Shown here: positions 35,908 to 44,802 of the stretch, one piece after another
How the letters are laid out: every line of letters starts with the position of its first letter
Position numbering within the stretch: position 1 is the first letter of the stretch
From: Pirellulales bacterium
GTDB lineage: Bacteria; Planctomycetota; Planctomycetia; Pirellulales; JACPPG01
NCBI GenBank assembly: GCA_036490175.1
Contig: DASXEJ010000393.1
Coordinates: 1-64,000 of the forward strand
Direction: 5' to 3'
Length of the DNA stretch: 64,000 bases
Made by a program: the position numbers and the translations under genes
Notes under the pieces: model-generated
Databases searched by the model: none
Told to the model about the DNA's origin: nothing
Seen by the model: only the letters and a program-made list of their open reading frames with translations

Positions 35908-37329
35908 CTAGCGCGGCGAAGGAAGGCCAATCGCCGCCTCTTCTGCCACGGCGCTTTCGGTGCCATGAACCTCGTTGCCGGCAGGCAGCAAAAGTTCGAT
36001 GCACGTCCTATCCGCGACACGGCTGTATAGCAGTCGCCCGCCATGCCCCTCGGCTACTTGCCGGGCCACGGCCAGTCCCAGGCCGACCCCTTCGGGCTTG
36101 GTGGTCTGAAACGCTTCGCCCAGGCGCTGGGCAATTTCCGCTTCCAGGCCTGGCCCATTATCCCACACGCGTAGTTGCACATGCGGCCCATCCTTGCCGA
36201 TTTCGACGCGGACTTGTCCCTCCTTGCTCACGGCCTCGAGCGCGTTGAGCATCAAGTTCATCAGTGCCTGGCGTAGTTGATCTCGATCTGCATCGAGCGC
36301 CACTGGCTCCGCCGGCATGTCGGTCGTCAGCTCGACACGGCGATGACGCGCGGTGGGCGCGAGCAAAGACAATAATTCGTCGATCACTTCGCGCACGTCG
36401 AAGCACGTTCGGCGGGGCCGCTCGGGCTGGCCGGCCGCCAGAAATCGCTTCAGATGCTCTTCGATCAAGCTCAATTGCCGCAGCGCGACGTCCAAGCTTT
36501 CTTGATCCGAGGAATGGCAATGCCGACGATGCATCTGCACGGCCATCAGGGCGCCGGTGACGTCGTTACGTAAATGGTGCGCCAGACCGCCGCTGAGCCG
36601 TCCCAGCACCGATAGGCGTTCGGCACGCACAATCGCGCGACGCAGCTCGTCGAGTTGTCTCGCCAGTTCGTTGACGCTGGTGGCGACGTCGCGCACTTCG
36701 TCATTGCGCGCTGGCACCGCCAGCGGTTGAAAATCTCCCTCGGCCAGGCGGCCAAGCTGCGTTCGCACCTTGTCCAGCGGCTGGCTGAGCTTGCGGGCGA
36801 TCCATGTCGCCAGGCCCACGCACAGCACCAGGGCCACCGCTCCGACGGCCAACGGCGGTAGCGACGCCTGACGTCGCGCATCGCGCAGCACGCGCGCCGG
36901 ATAAAGAATGTGCAACAGGCCGGGCTCGTTGCCGGTGCCGCGGCGGTCGGCATGCACAGCGACGTGGAAGAATTGCTCGTCGCCCAACGTTATCACCGGG
37001 CCCAGTCGCAGATCCTGCCACCGTTGGGTTACCAGATCGGTCGTGGGCAGGTTTTCGCCTGTCAGGCCACTGGTTACCAGGGGATGTCCGGCGGCGTCCG
37101 CCAACAAAAAGTCGGCCCCCGACAGCCCGTGCATTTGCTCGAGCACATTTTGCGTCAGCGGAAATGTTGACGTCAACAATGTGCGGGCCACACCACGCAA
37201 TTGCTCCTCGATCTGACGTTGCGAACGGGCGGCTGCCCACCAGGCGTTGAGCAGGCTGACGCTGACCACGGCCGCCAACATCATGCCCGCGAACGGAATC
37301 AGGATTTGATAGCGGATAGGCCAGCGCAT
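35908..37329 (-). CDS. Membrane sensor histidine kinase with HAMP domain
   Basis: A 473-residue kinase from the ATG at 37327-37329; an ATG at 37372-37374 is also possible. It has an N-terminal TM (FAGMMLAAVVSVSLLNAWW), a periplasmic sensor region of about 130 residues, a second TM (LAVGAVALVLCVGLATWIA), HAMP, a HisKA-type H box with an unusual HHLRND core (GGLAHHLRND, about residue 245), and a HATPase with NLMLNALEAV, DNGPGL and GVGLGLAVARQV. The signal is unknown. It partners the sigma-54 regulator just downstream. Confidence 0.92.
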   Translation of the reverse strand: MRWPIRYQILIPFAGMMLAAVVSVSLLNAWWAAARSQRQIEEQLRGVARTLLTSTFPLTQNVLEQMHGLSGADFLLADAAGHPLVTSGLTGENLPTTDLVTQRWQDLRLGPVITLGDEQFFHVAVHADRRGTGNEPGLLHILYPARVLRDARRQASLPPLAVGAVALVLCVGLATWIARKLSQPLDKVRTQLGRLAEGDFQPLAVPARNDEVRDVATSVNELARQLDELRRAIVRAERLSVLGRLSGGLAHHLRNDVTGALMAVQMHRRHCHSSDQESLDVALRQLSLIEEHLKRFLAAGQPERPRRTCFDVREVIDELLSLLAPTARHRRVELTTDMPAEPVALDADRDQLRQALMNLMLNALEAVSKEGQVRVEIGKDGPHVQLRVWDNGPGLEAEIAQRLGEAFQTTKPEGVGLGLAVARQVAEGHGGRLLYSRVADRTCIELLLPAGNEVHGTESAVAEEAAIGLPSPR

Positions 37330-37500
37330 GCCGTGTGCTGTCAGAGAGGGAAAAGCTTGATTCTCTCTGGTCATGATAGGGCTGGGCGCACGGCAATTCA
37401 ATCGAACGATCGCATCCGTGTCCGACGCCCGGCCATGCCTGGCTGGGTTGTTTCCTGCGGTTGCGCCTGGTTATTCTCGAGGCACCCAATGCGTTCTTCG

Positions 37501-38136
37501 CTAGCGCCGCGCCGTGAGCGCCTCGAACCGGTAGCGGAGGCGAGACATCTCGTCGCGCAGCTGGTCGTTTTCCCAGGCCAGGTCGTCGAGCGGCGAATCG
37601 GTGGCGGCAGCCGCTTCGGCCCGGGCCAGCGACAGCTTCTCTAATTCGACCAGCATCCGCAGGCGCGACAGCTCGATATCGCTAATGGCGTTGGCGGCTA
37701 CCTTGACCTGCTGGGCTGTCTTCCAGACTTGTTCGGCAGTGCGGACCGCTTCGCGGGCGCGGACGACGTTCATGGCGCCGCGGCTAGTGTTGCCAGCCTT
37801 GGCCAGGCGCAAATTGTCTTCGGCCGCGCGCACCAATCCTTCCACGCGATCGAGTTGGCTGTTCGAGATCGAGCCGCGCACCCGGCTCTGCAAATCTGTC
37901 ATCTTCTGATAATCGAGTTGCACCACCTTGAGCGACATTTCGGCATAAGCCACAGCCAGTTCGTGAGGATCCGTGGGGATATCGCGCGCAGGCGCCGGGG
38001 CGTCCGCGATGGAAACCGTCGACGGTCTGCCTGCCGGCGCGCGACCGGCCCCCTTGGTCTCGTCGGTTGCCGACCCGACCGTCGCCGCGTAGCCGACCAC
38101 TGCGCCGATACCGAGGGCGCAAGCAATACCTTTCAT
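37501..38136 (-). CDS. Exported coiled-coil hypothetical protein
   Basis: A 211-residue protein from the ATG at 38134-38136, which has a GGAGGGGG site. A signal-like hydrophobic start (MKGIACALGIGAVVGYAATVG) is followed by an Ala/Pro-rich linker and a long helical part (about 65-205) with heptad-like Leu/Ala spacing and many Glu/Arg pairs. No domain family is recognised. It may be a periplasmic structural or adaptor protein. Confidence 0.7.
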   Translation of the reverse strand: MKGIACALGIGAVVGYAATVGSATDETKGAGRAPAGRPSTVSIADAPAPARDIPTDPHELAVAYAEMSLKVVQLDYQKMTDLQSRVRGSISNSQLDRVEGLVRAAEDNLRLAKAGNTSRGAMNVVRAREAVRTAEQVWKTAQQVKVAANAISDIELSRLRMLVELEKLSLARAEAAAATDSPLDDLAWENDQLRDEMSRLRYRFEALTARR

Positions 38137-38429
38137 CACAACCCCCTCCGCTAAAGAATCCCCAGAAGTGAATTGGTGGCGTGTGCGCGCCGCCACATAC
38201 GTGCCCACCGCGCGGTATACCACCGCGTACGTAGAAATGTTCCTAACTGTATCGATTGTGGCGCGCCGTAGCGAAAAAGGGAATCGCGGAGTTGCGAATT
38301 GCGATCCTTTGTCTAAGCCAGCCTGACCGACCTCCTAACTTAGGACCCTAGCGGATGCTAGTGGTTAGGCATCCTCACGGTAAAATGCCCCGTTGCCGAG
38401 CATCCAAATCATTTACGGGAGCCAGTTCC

Positions 38430-39029
38430 ATGCGTACCAAGGCAGCGATCGCGACCTTAATGGTGTCGTTGACTGCTAACATGGCTTTCGCCGAAATGCT
38501 CAATAAGGTTCTCAGTGTGGGTAGTTCCGCGCCGCAGTGGTCGCGAATTGAGGGGACTGACGGTAAGCAGCACAATCTGAGCGACTACAAGGATGCCAAG
38601 GCGATTGTCATCGTCTTTACGTGCAATCATTGTCCCGTCGCGGCGAGCTACGAAGATCGGTTGATCGCGATACAAAAGGAATACCAGGAGCGGGGCGTGC
38701 AGCTTGTCAGCGTCTGCGTCAGTTTGGGACCGGAAGACGACCTCGCGGCAATGAAATCGAGGGCCGAAGGAAAAGTATTCAACTTTCCCTATCTATCGGA
38801 TCCTTCGCAAGCAATGGGCAGGATCTATGGAGCACGGACAACGCCTGAGGTCTTTGTGCTCGACGCGAATCGTAAAGTCGCCTACATGGGGAAAATCGAC
38901 GACAATTGGATGTCCGCTGACGAGGTTAGGAAGCCGTACCTGCGCGATGCCCTCGACGCGGTACTTGGGGGACGTACGCCAGCGATCCCAGAGACAAAGG
39001 CTGTCGGATGCGGCATTGAGTACCAGTAG
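38430..39029 (+). CDS. Secreted thioredoxin-fold redoxin (AhpC/TSA type)
   Basis: A 199-residue protein with a signal peptide (MRTKAAIATLMVSLTANMAFA). It has the redoxin fold with an active-site CNHCP (C-x2-C) in the segment IVFTCNHCPVAASYEDR, followed by YGARTTPEVFVLD carrying the cis-proline before the last strand. This CNHCPVA form is common in planctomycete secreted redoxins and the partner is not known. It resembles the N-terminal redoxin of the large fusion protein at 40369-42429, where the second Cys is lost. There is no operon partner; a minus-strand gene follows. Confidence 0.85.
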   Translation: MRTKAAIATLMVSLTANMAFAEMLNKVLSVGSSAPQWSRIEGTDGKQHNLSDYKDAKAIVIVFTCNHCPVAASYEDRLIAIQKEYQERGVQLVSVCVSLGPEDDLAAMKSRAEGKVFNFPYLSDPSQAMGRIYGARTTPEVFVLDANRKVAYMGKIDDNWMSADEVRKPYLRDALDAVLGGRTPAIPETKAVGCGIEYQ

Positions 39030-39071
39030 CAGCGGCGCCCGCCGTACCTATAGCCTACGGCACCAGCACGA

Positions 39072-40070
39072 CTATTTCTCGGCAAAGGCCGCGTCGAAGG
39101 CAACGCGGCTGGGCGGGAAATCGAGCCGCTTGACGAACTCGGCCGCCTCGCGGGCACCGGCCTCGCGGTCCATGCCCACGTCTTCCCATTCAACCGACAA
39201 GGGCCCGTCGTAGCCGACAACGTTGAGAGCGCGGATGATCTCTTCGAAGTTGACGCCACCGCGCCCCGGCGAGCGAAAATCCCAGCCGCGCCGCGGGTCG
39301 CCAAAGTTCAGGTGGCTGGCCAGGATGCCCGATCGCCCGTTCAGCGTCACTACCGCATCCTTGATGTGGACGTGATAGATGCGATCCGGATAGGCCCTAA
39401 TGAACTCTACCGGATCGACTCCCTGCCAGAGCAGATGGCTGGGATCGAAATTGAAACCGAACTCATCACGCCGCTCGATCGCCTCCAAGGCTCGTTCGGC
39501 CGTATAGAGATCGAAGGCGATCTCGGTCGGATGAACTTCCAGCGCAAAGCGCACGCCGCAATCGGCAAACACGTCGAGGATCGGATTGAAGCGCTCGGCA
39601 AACAGCGCGTAGCCCGCGTCGATCATCTCGGGCGAAACGGGCGGAAAGGAATACAGAAGCGGCCAAATGCTGGAGCCGGTGAAACCATTCACGACGTCAA
39701 CGCCCAGTTTCTGCGCGGCGCGGGCTGTCTGCTTCAGCTCCTCGGCGGCGCGGGCATTGACGCCGGCCGGCTTGCCGTCTCCCCAGACGTGTGGTGGCAG
39801 GATGGCCTTATGCCGCTCGTCGATCACATCCAGCACGGCCTGGCCGACCAGATGGGTGCTGATAGCATGCACGGTCAGGTCGTAGCGTTCCAGCAGGTCG
39901 CGGCGCCCGGCGCAGTACCCCGGATCGGAGAGCGCCTTGTCGACCTCGAAATGGTCTCCCCAGCAGGCTAGTTCGAGCCCCTGGTAGCCGAACTCACTGG
40001 CCTGGCGTGCCAGGTCCTCCAGCGGCAGATCGGCCCACTGTCCGGTGAACAACGTTACTGGTCTGGCCAT
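39072..40070 (-). CDS. Sugar phosphate isomerase/epimerase family TIM-barrel protein
   Basis: A 332-residue xylose-isomerase-like TIM barrel. Metal-ligand type residues can be seen in [26 protein letters not shown] (Glu and His), [13 protein letters not shown] (Asp and His) and the closing [16 protein letters not shown]. The start at 40068-40070 has an AGGAGGT site 7 bases upstream. Such proteins are abundant in planctomycetes next to Gfo/Idh/MocA dehydrogenases and act on sugars or inositol derivatives; the substrate here is unknown. Confidence 0.88.
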   Translation of the reverse strand: MARPVTLFTGQWADLPLEDLARQASEFGYQGLELACWGDHFEVDKALSDPGYCAGRRDLLERYDLTVHAISTHLVGQAVLDVIDERHKAILPPHVWGDGKPAGVNARAAEELKQTARAAQKLGVDVVNGFTGSSIWPLLYSFPPVSPEMIDAGYALFAERFNPILDVFADCGVRFALEVHPTEIAFDLYTAERALEAIERRDEFGFNFDPSHLLWQGVDPVEFIRAYPDRIYHVHIKDAVVTLNGRSGILASHLNFGDPRRGWDFRSPGRGGVNFEEIIRALNVVGYDGPLSVEWEDVGMDREAGAREAAEFVKRLDFPPSRVAFDAAFAEK

Positions 40071-40368
40071 GCACGTACCTCCTGCGTCGCCTGACATTTC
40101 CTTCCCCCCGAGGCAACCATATTACTTATCGCCGCGGCGGGGTCCTGAATATCGGCCGTTGATTGTCGCAGAATGGGGCAAGATGGCAATCCTGCGTGGA
40201 CGATGAGACGGCCGCGACTGACTTTGACCCACATTGCCCATCCCGTTAGAGTTGAGGACTGGCGGCGCTGGCATGTGGCCGGTGTGAAACCAGGGCGATG
40301 GCGTGCGGGTATATGTGCGCGCACCTGCTGAGGTGTGCCTGTTTCAATAATCGACAAGGGTGATATCC

Positions 40369-42429
40369 ATGAAGCGTCTGGCCGCATGTTTGCTCGTCGT
40401 GGCACTGGCCACTCCGCTGGTTCGGGCCGAAGACCACGCCCCTCTTGGCCGGATGGTCGAGAACTTCAAGTTGCAAGACTATCGCGGCGCCGAGCACGCG
40501 CTGCACGACATCGCGGGCAAGCAAGCCACCGTGATTGCGTTTTTGGGGACCGAATGCCCGCTAGCCAAGTGGTACGGCCCTCGGCTGGCGGAATTGGCCG
40601 ACAAGTACGCGGCACAAGGTGTGACATTCATTGGCATCGATTCCAACCGCCAGGATTCGCTCAGCGAGATCTCGGCCTACGCCCGCACAAGCGGTATCAA
40701 GTTTCCGCTGCTGAAGGACACGGGCAATACCGTGGCCGACGCCATCGGAGCAACGCGCACGCCCGAGGTGTTCCTGATCGACAAGGATCAAGTAGTGCGC
40801 TACTCGGGGCGCATCGACGATCGCTCGGGCATCGGCTTTGTGCGTGACAAGGCCACGCACGACTATTTGGTCGCCGCGCTCGACGCGTTGTTGGCGGGCA
40901 AGGCCATCGCGACGTCGCATGTCGATACCGTGGGTTGCCTCATCGGTCGCCAGCGCGAGGTATCGGGTGACGGCAGCGTCACCTACTCGAACCAGATCGC
41001 GCGGATCTTTCAGGAACATTGCGTCAGCTGCCATCGGCAGGGCGAGATCGGTCCCTTTGCGATGACCGACTACAGCGAGGTTGCCGGCTGGGCCGACATG
41101 ATTGCCGAAGTGGTGCGCGAGCGGCGGATGCCTCCTTGGCACGCCAATCCCGAATTCGGGCACTTCCGCAACGACATCAGCCTGTCGACGGAAGAAAAAG
41201 ACGCCATTCTCAAGTGGGTCGCCGCGGGCGCTCCGGAAGGAAACCCGACCGACTTGCCGAAGCCGCGCCAGTTTGTCGAGGGGTGGACGCTGCCGCAGGC
41301 GCCCGACCTGGTGGTCAACATACAGGATGAAGCCTACAAGGTGCCGGCCGATGGTGTCGTGGAATATCAATACTTTGTCGTCGATCCCGGCTTCACCGAA
41401 GACAAATGGGTAAAGGCCAGCCAGATCCTGCCCGGCAGCGCGCAGGTCGTGCACCACGTGCTGTGCTTCGTACAGGCGCCCGGCAAAGACCGCGGCAATA
41501 TTGACGAGAACGGGCTGGGTTTTTTAGCGGCCTATGTGCCGGGCTACCGCGCGACGCCATTCCCCGCTGGCATGGCGAAGCATGTTCCGGCTGGGTCGAA
41601 ACTGGTGTTTCAAATGCACTACACGCCCGTGGGTAAAGAGCATGCCGATCTATCAAAGATCGGTTTTGTCTTCGCCAAGCCGGAAGAGTTGACGCACATG
41701 GTGCAGACTGTGTCGACCGGCAACCGCGGGATTAACATTCCTCCGCATGCCGAGGATTACAGCCGCGAGGCGTTGATGGCGCCCTACAAACACGATTTGA
41801 CGGTTCTATCGTACTCGCCGCACATGCATGTCCGCGGCAAGGCGTTTTCGTACGAGGCCATCTATCCGGACGGTAAGCGCGAAATGCTGCTGGACATCCC
41901 GCGTTACGATTTCAATTGGCAAACCACCTACGAGTTGACCGAAGCCAAGACTCTGCCCCCAGGCACGCGTGTGCACTGTGTGGCCCATTGGGACAACTCG
42001 GAGAACAACCTGGCAAATCCTGATCCCTCGGCCACGGTGAATTGGGGCGACCAGACGTTCGAGGAAATGATGATCGGATTCTTCGACGTAGCCGTGCCCA
42101 TCGATCGCGAGAAGCTACTGGCCGACGGAACGGTTCCCAGGCTGGAGCCGGCCGCGACCATCGAAGAGCGGGCCAAGGAGCTAATTAGCCAGCTCGACGG
42201 CAACAATGATGGAAAACTAACCAAGGATGAAGTGCCCGAACGCTTCCGGCTGATGTTCGGCTTTCTCGACGGCAATAAAGATGGATTCGTCGACGCTGAC
42301 GAGGCGCTGGTCTTTATCAAGGCCAGTGGCGGACGGCGTTTTGAGGGGGGTGGTGGTCGCGGCGGACGTCGGCAGCGCAACGAAGAGAAGAAGCCCGCGG
42401 CAGAGTCCGAAGCGCCAGCGGGCACGTGA
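40369..42429 (+). CDS. Redoxin / c-type haem / copper type II monooxygenase-like / EF-hand fusion protein
   Basis: A 686-residue secreted protein with four parts. A signal peptide (MKRLAACLLVVALATPLVRA) leads to a redoxin domain (about 22-160) whose active site is GTECPLAKWYG, with a single Cys. A one-haem cytochrome-like region follows with CVSCH (about 218-222). Next is a region like the ascorbate-dependent type II copper monooxygenases (PHM/DBH) with VVHHVLCF (about 360), FQMHYTP and SYSPHMHVRG (about 485), matching the two copper sites. Two EF-hand loops (DGNNDGKLTKDE, DGNKDGFVDADE, about 610-646) and an Arg/Gly-rich tail close the protein. The ATG at 40369 follows AAGGG. This combination is a planctomycete type with no known reaction. 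Confidence 0.87.
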   Translation: MKRLAACLLVVALATPLVRAEDHAPLGRMVENFKLQDYRGAEHALHDIAGKQATVIAFLGTECPLAKWYGPRLAELADKYAAQGVTFIGIDSNRQDSLSEISAYARTSGIKFPLLKDTGNTVADAIGATRTPEVFLIDKDQVVRYSGRIDDRSGIGFVRDKATHDYLVAALDALLAGKAIATSHVDTVGCLIGRQREVSGDGSVTYSNQIARIFQEHCVSCHRQGEIGPFAMTDYSEVAGWADMIAEVVRERRMPPWHANPEFGHFRNDISLSTEEKDAILKWVAAGAPEGNPTDLPKPRQFVEGWTLPQAPDLVVNIQDEAYKVPADGVVEYQYFVVDPGFTEDKWVKASQILPGSAQVVHHVLCFVQAPGKDRGNIDENGLGFLAAYVPGYRATPFPAGMAKHVPAGSKLVFQMHYTPVGKEHADLSKIGFVFAKPEELTHMVQTVSTGNRGINIPPHAEDYSREALMAPYKHDLTVLSYSPHMHVRGKAFSYEAIYPDGKREMLLDIPRYDFNWQTTYELTEAKTLPPGTRVHCVAHWDNSENNLANPDPSATVNWGDQTFEEMMIGFFDVAVPIDREKLLADGTVPRLEPAATIEERAKELISQLDGNNDGKLTKDEVPERFRLMFGFLDGNKDGFVDADEALVFIKASGGRRFEGGGGRGGRRQRNEEKKPAAESEAPAGT

Positions 42430-42506
42430 TAGTACGTCAGGTAGCCACGAGGTAATCGTCCTCTGGCTATTTGACGGCGGCGTTGCGCTGCCAGATAATT
42501 GCCGTT

Positions 42507-43241
42507 ATGGCAGGGCAAAAGGCAGGACAAAAGGTTCTGAGGACGGTGGCTGTTCTCAGTTCCCTGGTGCTGGTGGGCGGCTACGTTTACGAGCGCGCCG
42601 GGGGTGGGTTGTTTTCAAGTGCGCGTGAATCAGGTCGCGATCTGCTGCCAGGTTCGAAAGTCAAGACGCACATTATCCCGCCAACGGCGGTATTTAGTGA
42701 TAGTGAATCCGCGCCCCTTGTGTCCGAGGCGAATGTAGCGGCCGACCAGCCGCACAACCCGTCATCCGGGCCGCGAACACTTCTGCCCGGGTCGAAGTTG
42801 CCGGGTGTCGTGTTCAGTGAAACAAAGGTCGACTTCGCCAGTCCGATTGTGCCGAAAGGGGCGCCACTTGATCCCTTCTCGGAGCCACCGCCTGACGTTA
42901 TTCCGTCAATAGTGCCGGCAGCGCAGCAGACTCGTGCCAAGCGGCCGAGATCGTTGCGCGCGAAATCGCCTCGGAACGCGCCAAAAGACCCGTTTGCGGT
43001 ACATGAGCGCGTCATGCTGCCAGGATCAAAATCAGTACGCTTGATTTTCAAAGAAGAGTTACTCGAACGTAAGGACTCGCCTGTTGAACAGGACAACCCA
43101 GTCGACCCCTTTGGGGATGACGTGGGTACGGCGGCGCCAGAGGCAGTCAGCGGTGATGATCCCTTTAGCGTGGAACCGGACGCAGTTGTGCCCGACACGC
43201 CGCCGAGCGATGATCCCTTTAATCCTTCGGCCCAGCCATGA
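42507..43241 (+). CDS. LPGSK-repeat protein, membrane-anchored
   Basis: A 244-residue protein with one N-terminal TM (VLRTVAVLSSLVLVGGYVY) followed by a disordered Pro/Asp/Ser-rich region. Three copies of an L-P-G-S-K unit followed by a hydrophobic VF/IF pair are present (LLPGSKVKTHIIPPTAVFS, LLPGSKLPGVVFSE and MLPGSKSVRLIF). Five D-P-F units (DPFSE, DPFAV, DPFGD, DPFSV, DPFNP) are spread between and after them. No enzymatic domain is present. Its stop overlaps the ATG of the hydroxylase gene (ATGA), so both are translated together. Function is unknown; short linear motifs suggest a scaffold. Confidence 0.75.
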   Translation: MAGQKAGQKVLRTVAVLSSLVLVGGYVYERAGGGLFSSARESGRDLLPGSKVKTHIIPPTAVFSDSESAPLVSEANVAADQPHNPSSGPRTLLPGSKLPGVVFSETKVDFASPIVPKGAPLDPFSEPPPDVIPSIVPAAQQTRAKRPRSLRAKSPRNAPKDPFAVHERVMLPGSKSVRLIFKEELLERKDSPVEQDNPVDPFGDDVGTAAPEAVSGDDPFSVEPDAVVPDTPPSDDPFNPSAQP

Positions 43242-44149
43242 GCGTGCCGGCGCTGCTCTATTCTTGCGGCCTGAGCTTCTTGTTTCTGTGTCTGATTTTC
43301 CGTCCGCTGGAATGGGCGTTTCCGGCCAGGCCTGCGCAGCGTTTCTTTCGTCCCGCCTGGTTTACCGACCTGTGTTTCTTCCTCGGGCAGTACCTGTTGT
43401 GGGGCGGGCTCGTGTTCTGGCTATTGAGCCGTGCGGGCGATTGGCTCGACGGCGTCGTGCCTGCGCATTTTCGCGACTCGGTTGCGGGGCAGCCCTGGTG
43501 GCTGCAAGCAATCGAAGTGGTTCTGCTCAGCGATCTGTGCGTCTATTGGGGACATCGGTTGCAGCACAACGTCGGCTTTCTGTGGCGCTTTCATTCGATC
43601 CATCATAGTGCCCAGCATCTCGATTGGCTGGCCGCTCATCGCGAGCATCCGGTCGACACGGTCTACACGCTGGGGCTGATCAATCTGCCGGCCTTCGTGT
43701 TGGGCTTTCCGCTCGAGACCTTGGCCGGGCTAATTGCGTTTCGTGGTATTTGGGCGATTTACATTCACTCGAACGTGCGATTGCCGCTGGGGCCTTTGCG
43801 CGTGCTCTTGGGCGCGCCGGAGCTGCACCATTGGCATCACGATCGCGATCGCAATGCCGGCAATTACGCCAACATCTCGCCATTGATGGACGTGATCTTC
43901 GGCACCTACCGCTGTCCCGATCACGAGCCCGAGCGATTCGGCATTCGCGAGGAGATTTCTGGCAGCTATGTCGGTCAGATGTTGCACCCATTCCTGCCGC
44001 GTCGCCGCGCGCGGCAAGTCGTCGATCGATCGCTGGTCGTCGTAGCGGCCAGCGTCGAGGCGCCGTCGAGTCAGGTGCTTAGCGCACCGACAGTCAACAC
44101 GCGAACCACGGCCCCAGAGGCCGATCGAGTGCATGTCCCTGTCGCCTGA
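43238..44149 (+). CDS. Sterol desaturase/fatty acid hydroxylase family membrane protein
   Basis: A 303-residue, multi-TM di-iron enzyme of the fatty acid hydroxylase superfamily. The histidine boxes are in order: HRLQHN (HxxxH, about 107-112), HSIHHS (HxxHH, about 120-125) and HHWHHDRD (about 200-207). The box spacing fits the family, which oxidises lipids such as sterols, carotenoids or fatty acids. The last about 50 residues are a disordered tail. It overlaps the LPGSK-repeat gene by ATGA. Confidence 0.9.
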   Translation: MSVPALLYSCGLSFLFLCLIFRPLEWAFPARPAQRFFRPAWFTDLCFFLGQYLLWGGLVFWLLSRAGDWLDGVVPAHFRDSVAGQPWWLQAIEVVLLSDLCVYWGHRLQHNVGFLWRFHSIHHSAQHLDWLAAHREHPVDTVYTLGLINLPAFVLGFPLETLAGLIAFRGIWAIYIHSNVRLPLGPLRVLLGAPELHHWHHDRDRNAGNYANISPLMDVIFGTYRCPDHEPERFGIREEISGSYVGQMLHPFLPRRRARQVVDRSLVVVAASVEAPSSQVLSAPTVNTRTTAPEADRVHVPVA

Positions 44150-44213
44150 ACGATTTGCTGTGGCGCGCAAGGCGAGGGCGCGCGGTGATGGCGCGGGACG
44201 GCCTCGACGATCC

Positions 44214-44474
44214 TCAGCCCTTAGCCAGGATCTCTTCCAGCAACTTGGCCACCAACGACGGATTGTCCGTCTTGACCAAATGGTCGATGCGCGTCGTCGG
44301 GATCTTCAACTTTTCCAAAGTCGCCACGACCTTGGTCCACTGCTTCTGGCGGGCTTTGCCGTCGGCCAGATACAGCTCGGTGATCTGCTCTCCCAGACGC
44401 TGCGTCAGAATCGCATCCTGATTCTGGTAGAAGTTCTTGATGATGTTCTGCTGATATTTAGTGCGTTCCACCAT
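44214..44474 (-). CDS. Small conserved planctomycete protein
   Basis: An 86-residue helical protein from the ATG at 44472-44474, with GAGGA about 10 bases upstream. It begins MVERTKYQQNIIKNFYQN and has a Trp/Lys-rich middle (KARQKQWTKVVATLEKLK) with the ending LVAKLLEEILAKG. Such short proteins are widespread in planctomycetes without assigned function. A longer start further upstream has non-coding composition. Confidence 0.75.
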   Translation of the reverse strand: MVERTKYQQNIIKNFYQNQDAILTQRLGEQITELYLADGKARQKQWTKVVATLEKLKIPTTRIDHLVKTDNPSLVAKLLEEILAKG

Positions 44475-44802
44475 CGGCTGTTCGTCCTCAAGAACTTCGG
44501 GTTGGGTCGAGGCAGTATTAAAAGGCACTCCCGCACGGGAGCGCCAAGAGACACTGTTAAGCTGTGCGTCTAAGTCGAACTTTACTGAGAAGTCTATCCC
44601 CCGGCTCGCTGGCAAAGCAATCGGCTTTTTCTGGTGGGGGACTTAACCCGGGCTGGGCCGCGCGGTGCAGACTCACAGGCACCGTGAACCGGCGCGGACA
44701 GTTTGGTGTCCCTGCCGGTCGGCGGTTGGTATATTTCATGTTCCTGCCGGCGTGCCGTCCAGGCAAACCCTACCGTTTCCCCGCACAATCGGATCCCAGC
44801 GG
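44475..44802. other. Divergent intergenic region
   Basis: It lies between the small conserved protein (minus) and lysA (plus). A perfect 6-bp dyad with 2-base spacer (CTCCCG/CGGGAG, 44528-44541) is the only structured feature noticed and lacks a T tract. Both promoters must be here. Confidence 0.45.
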
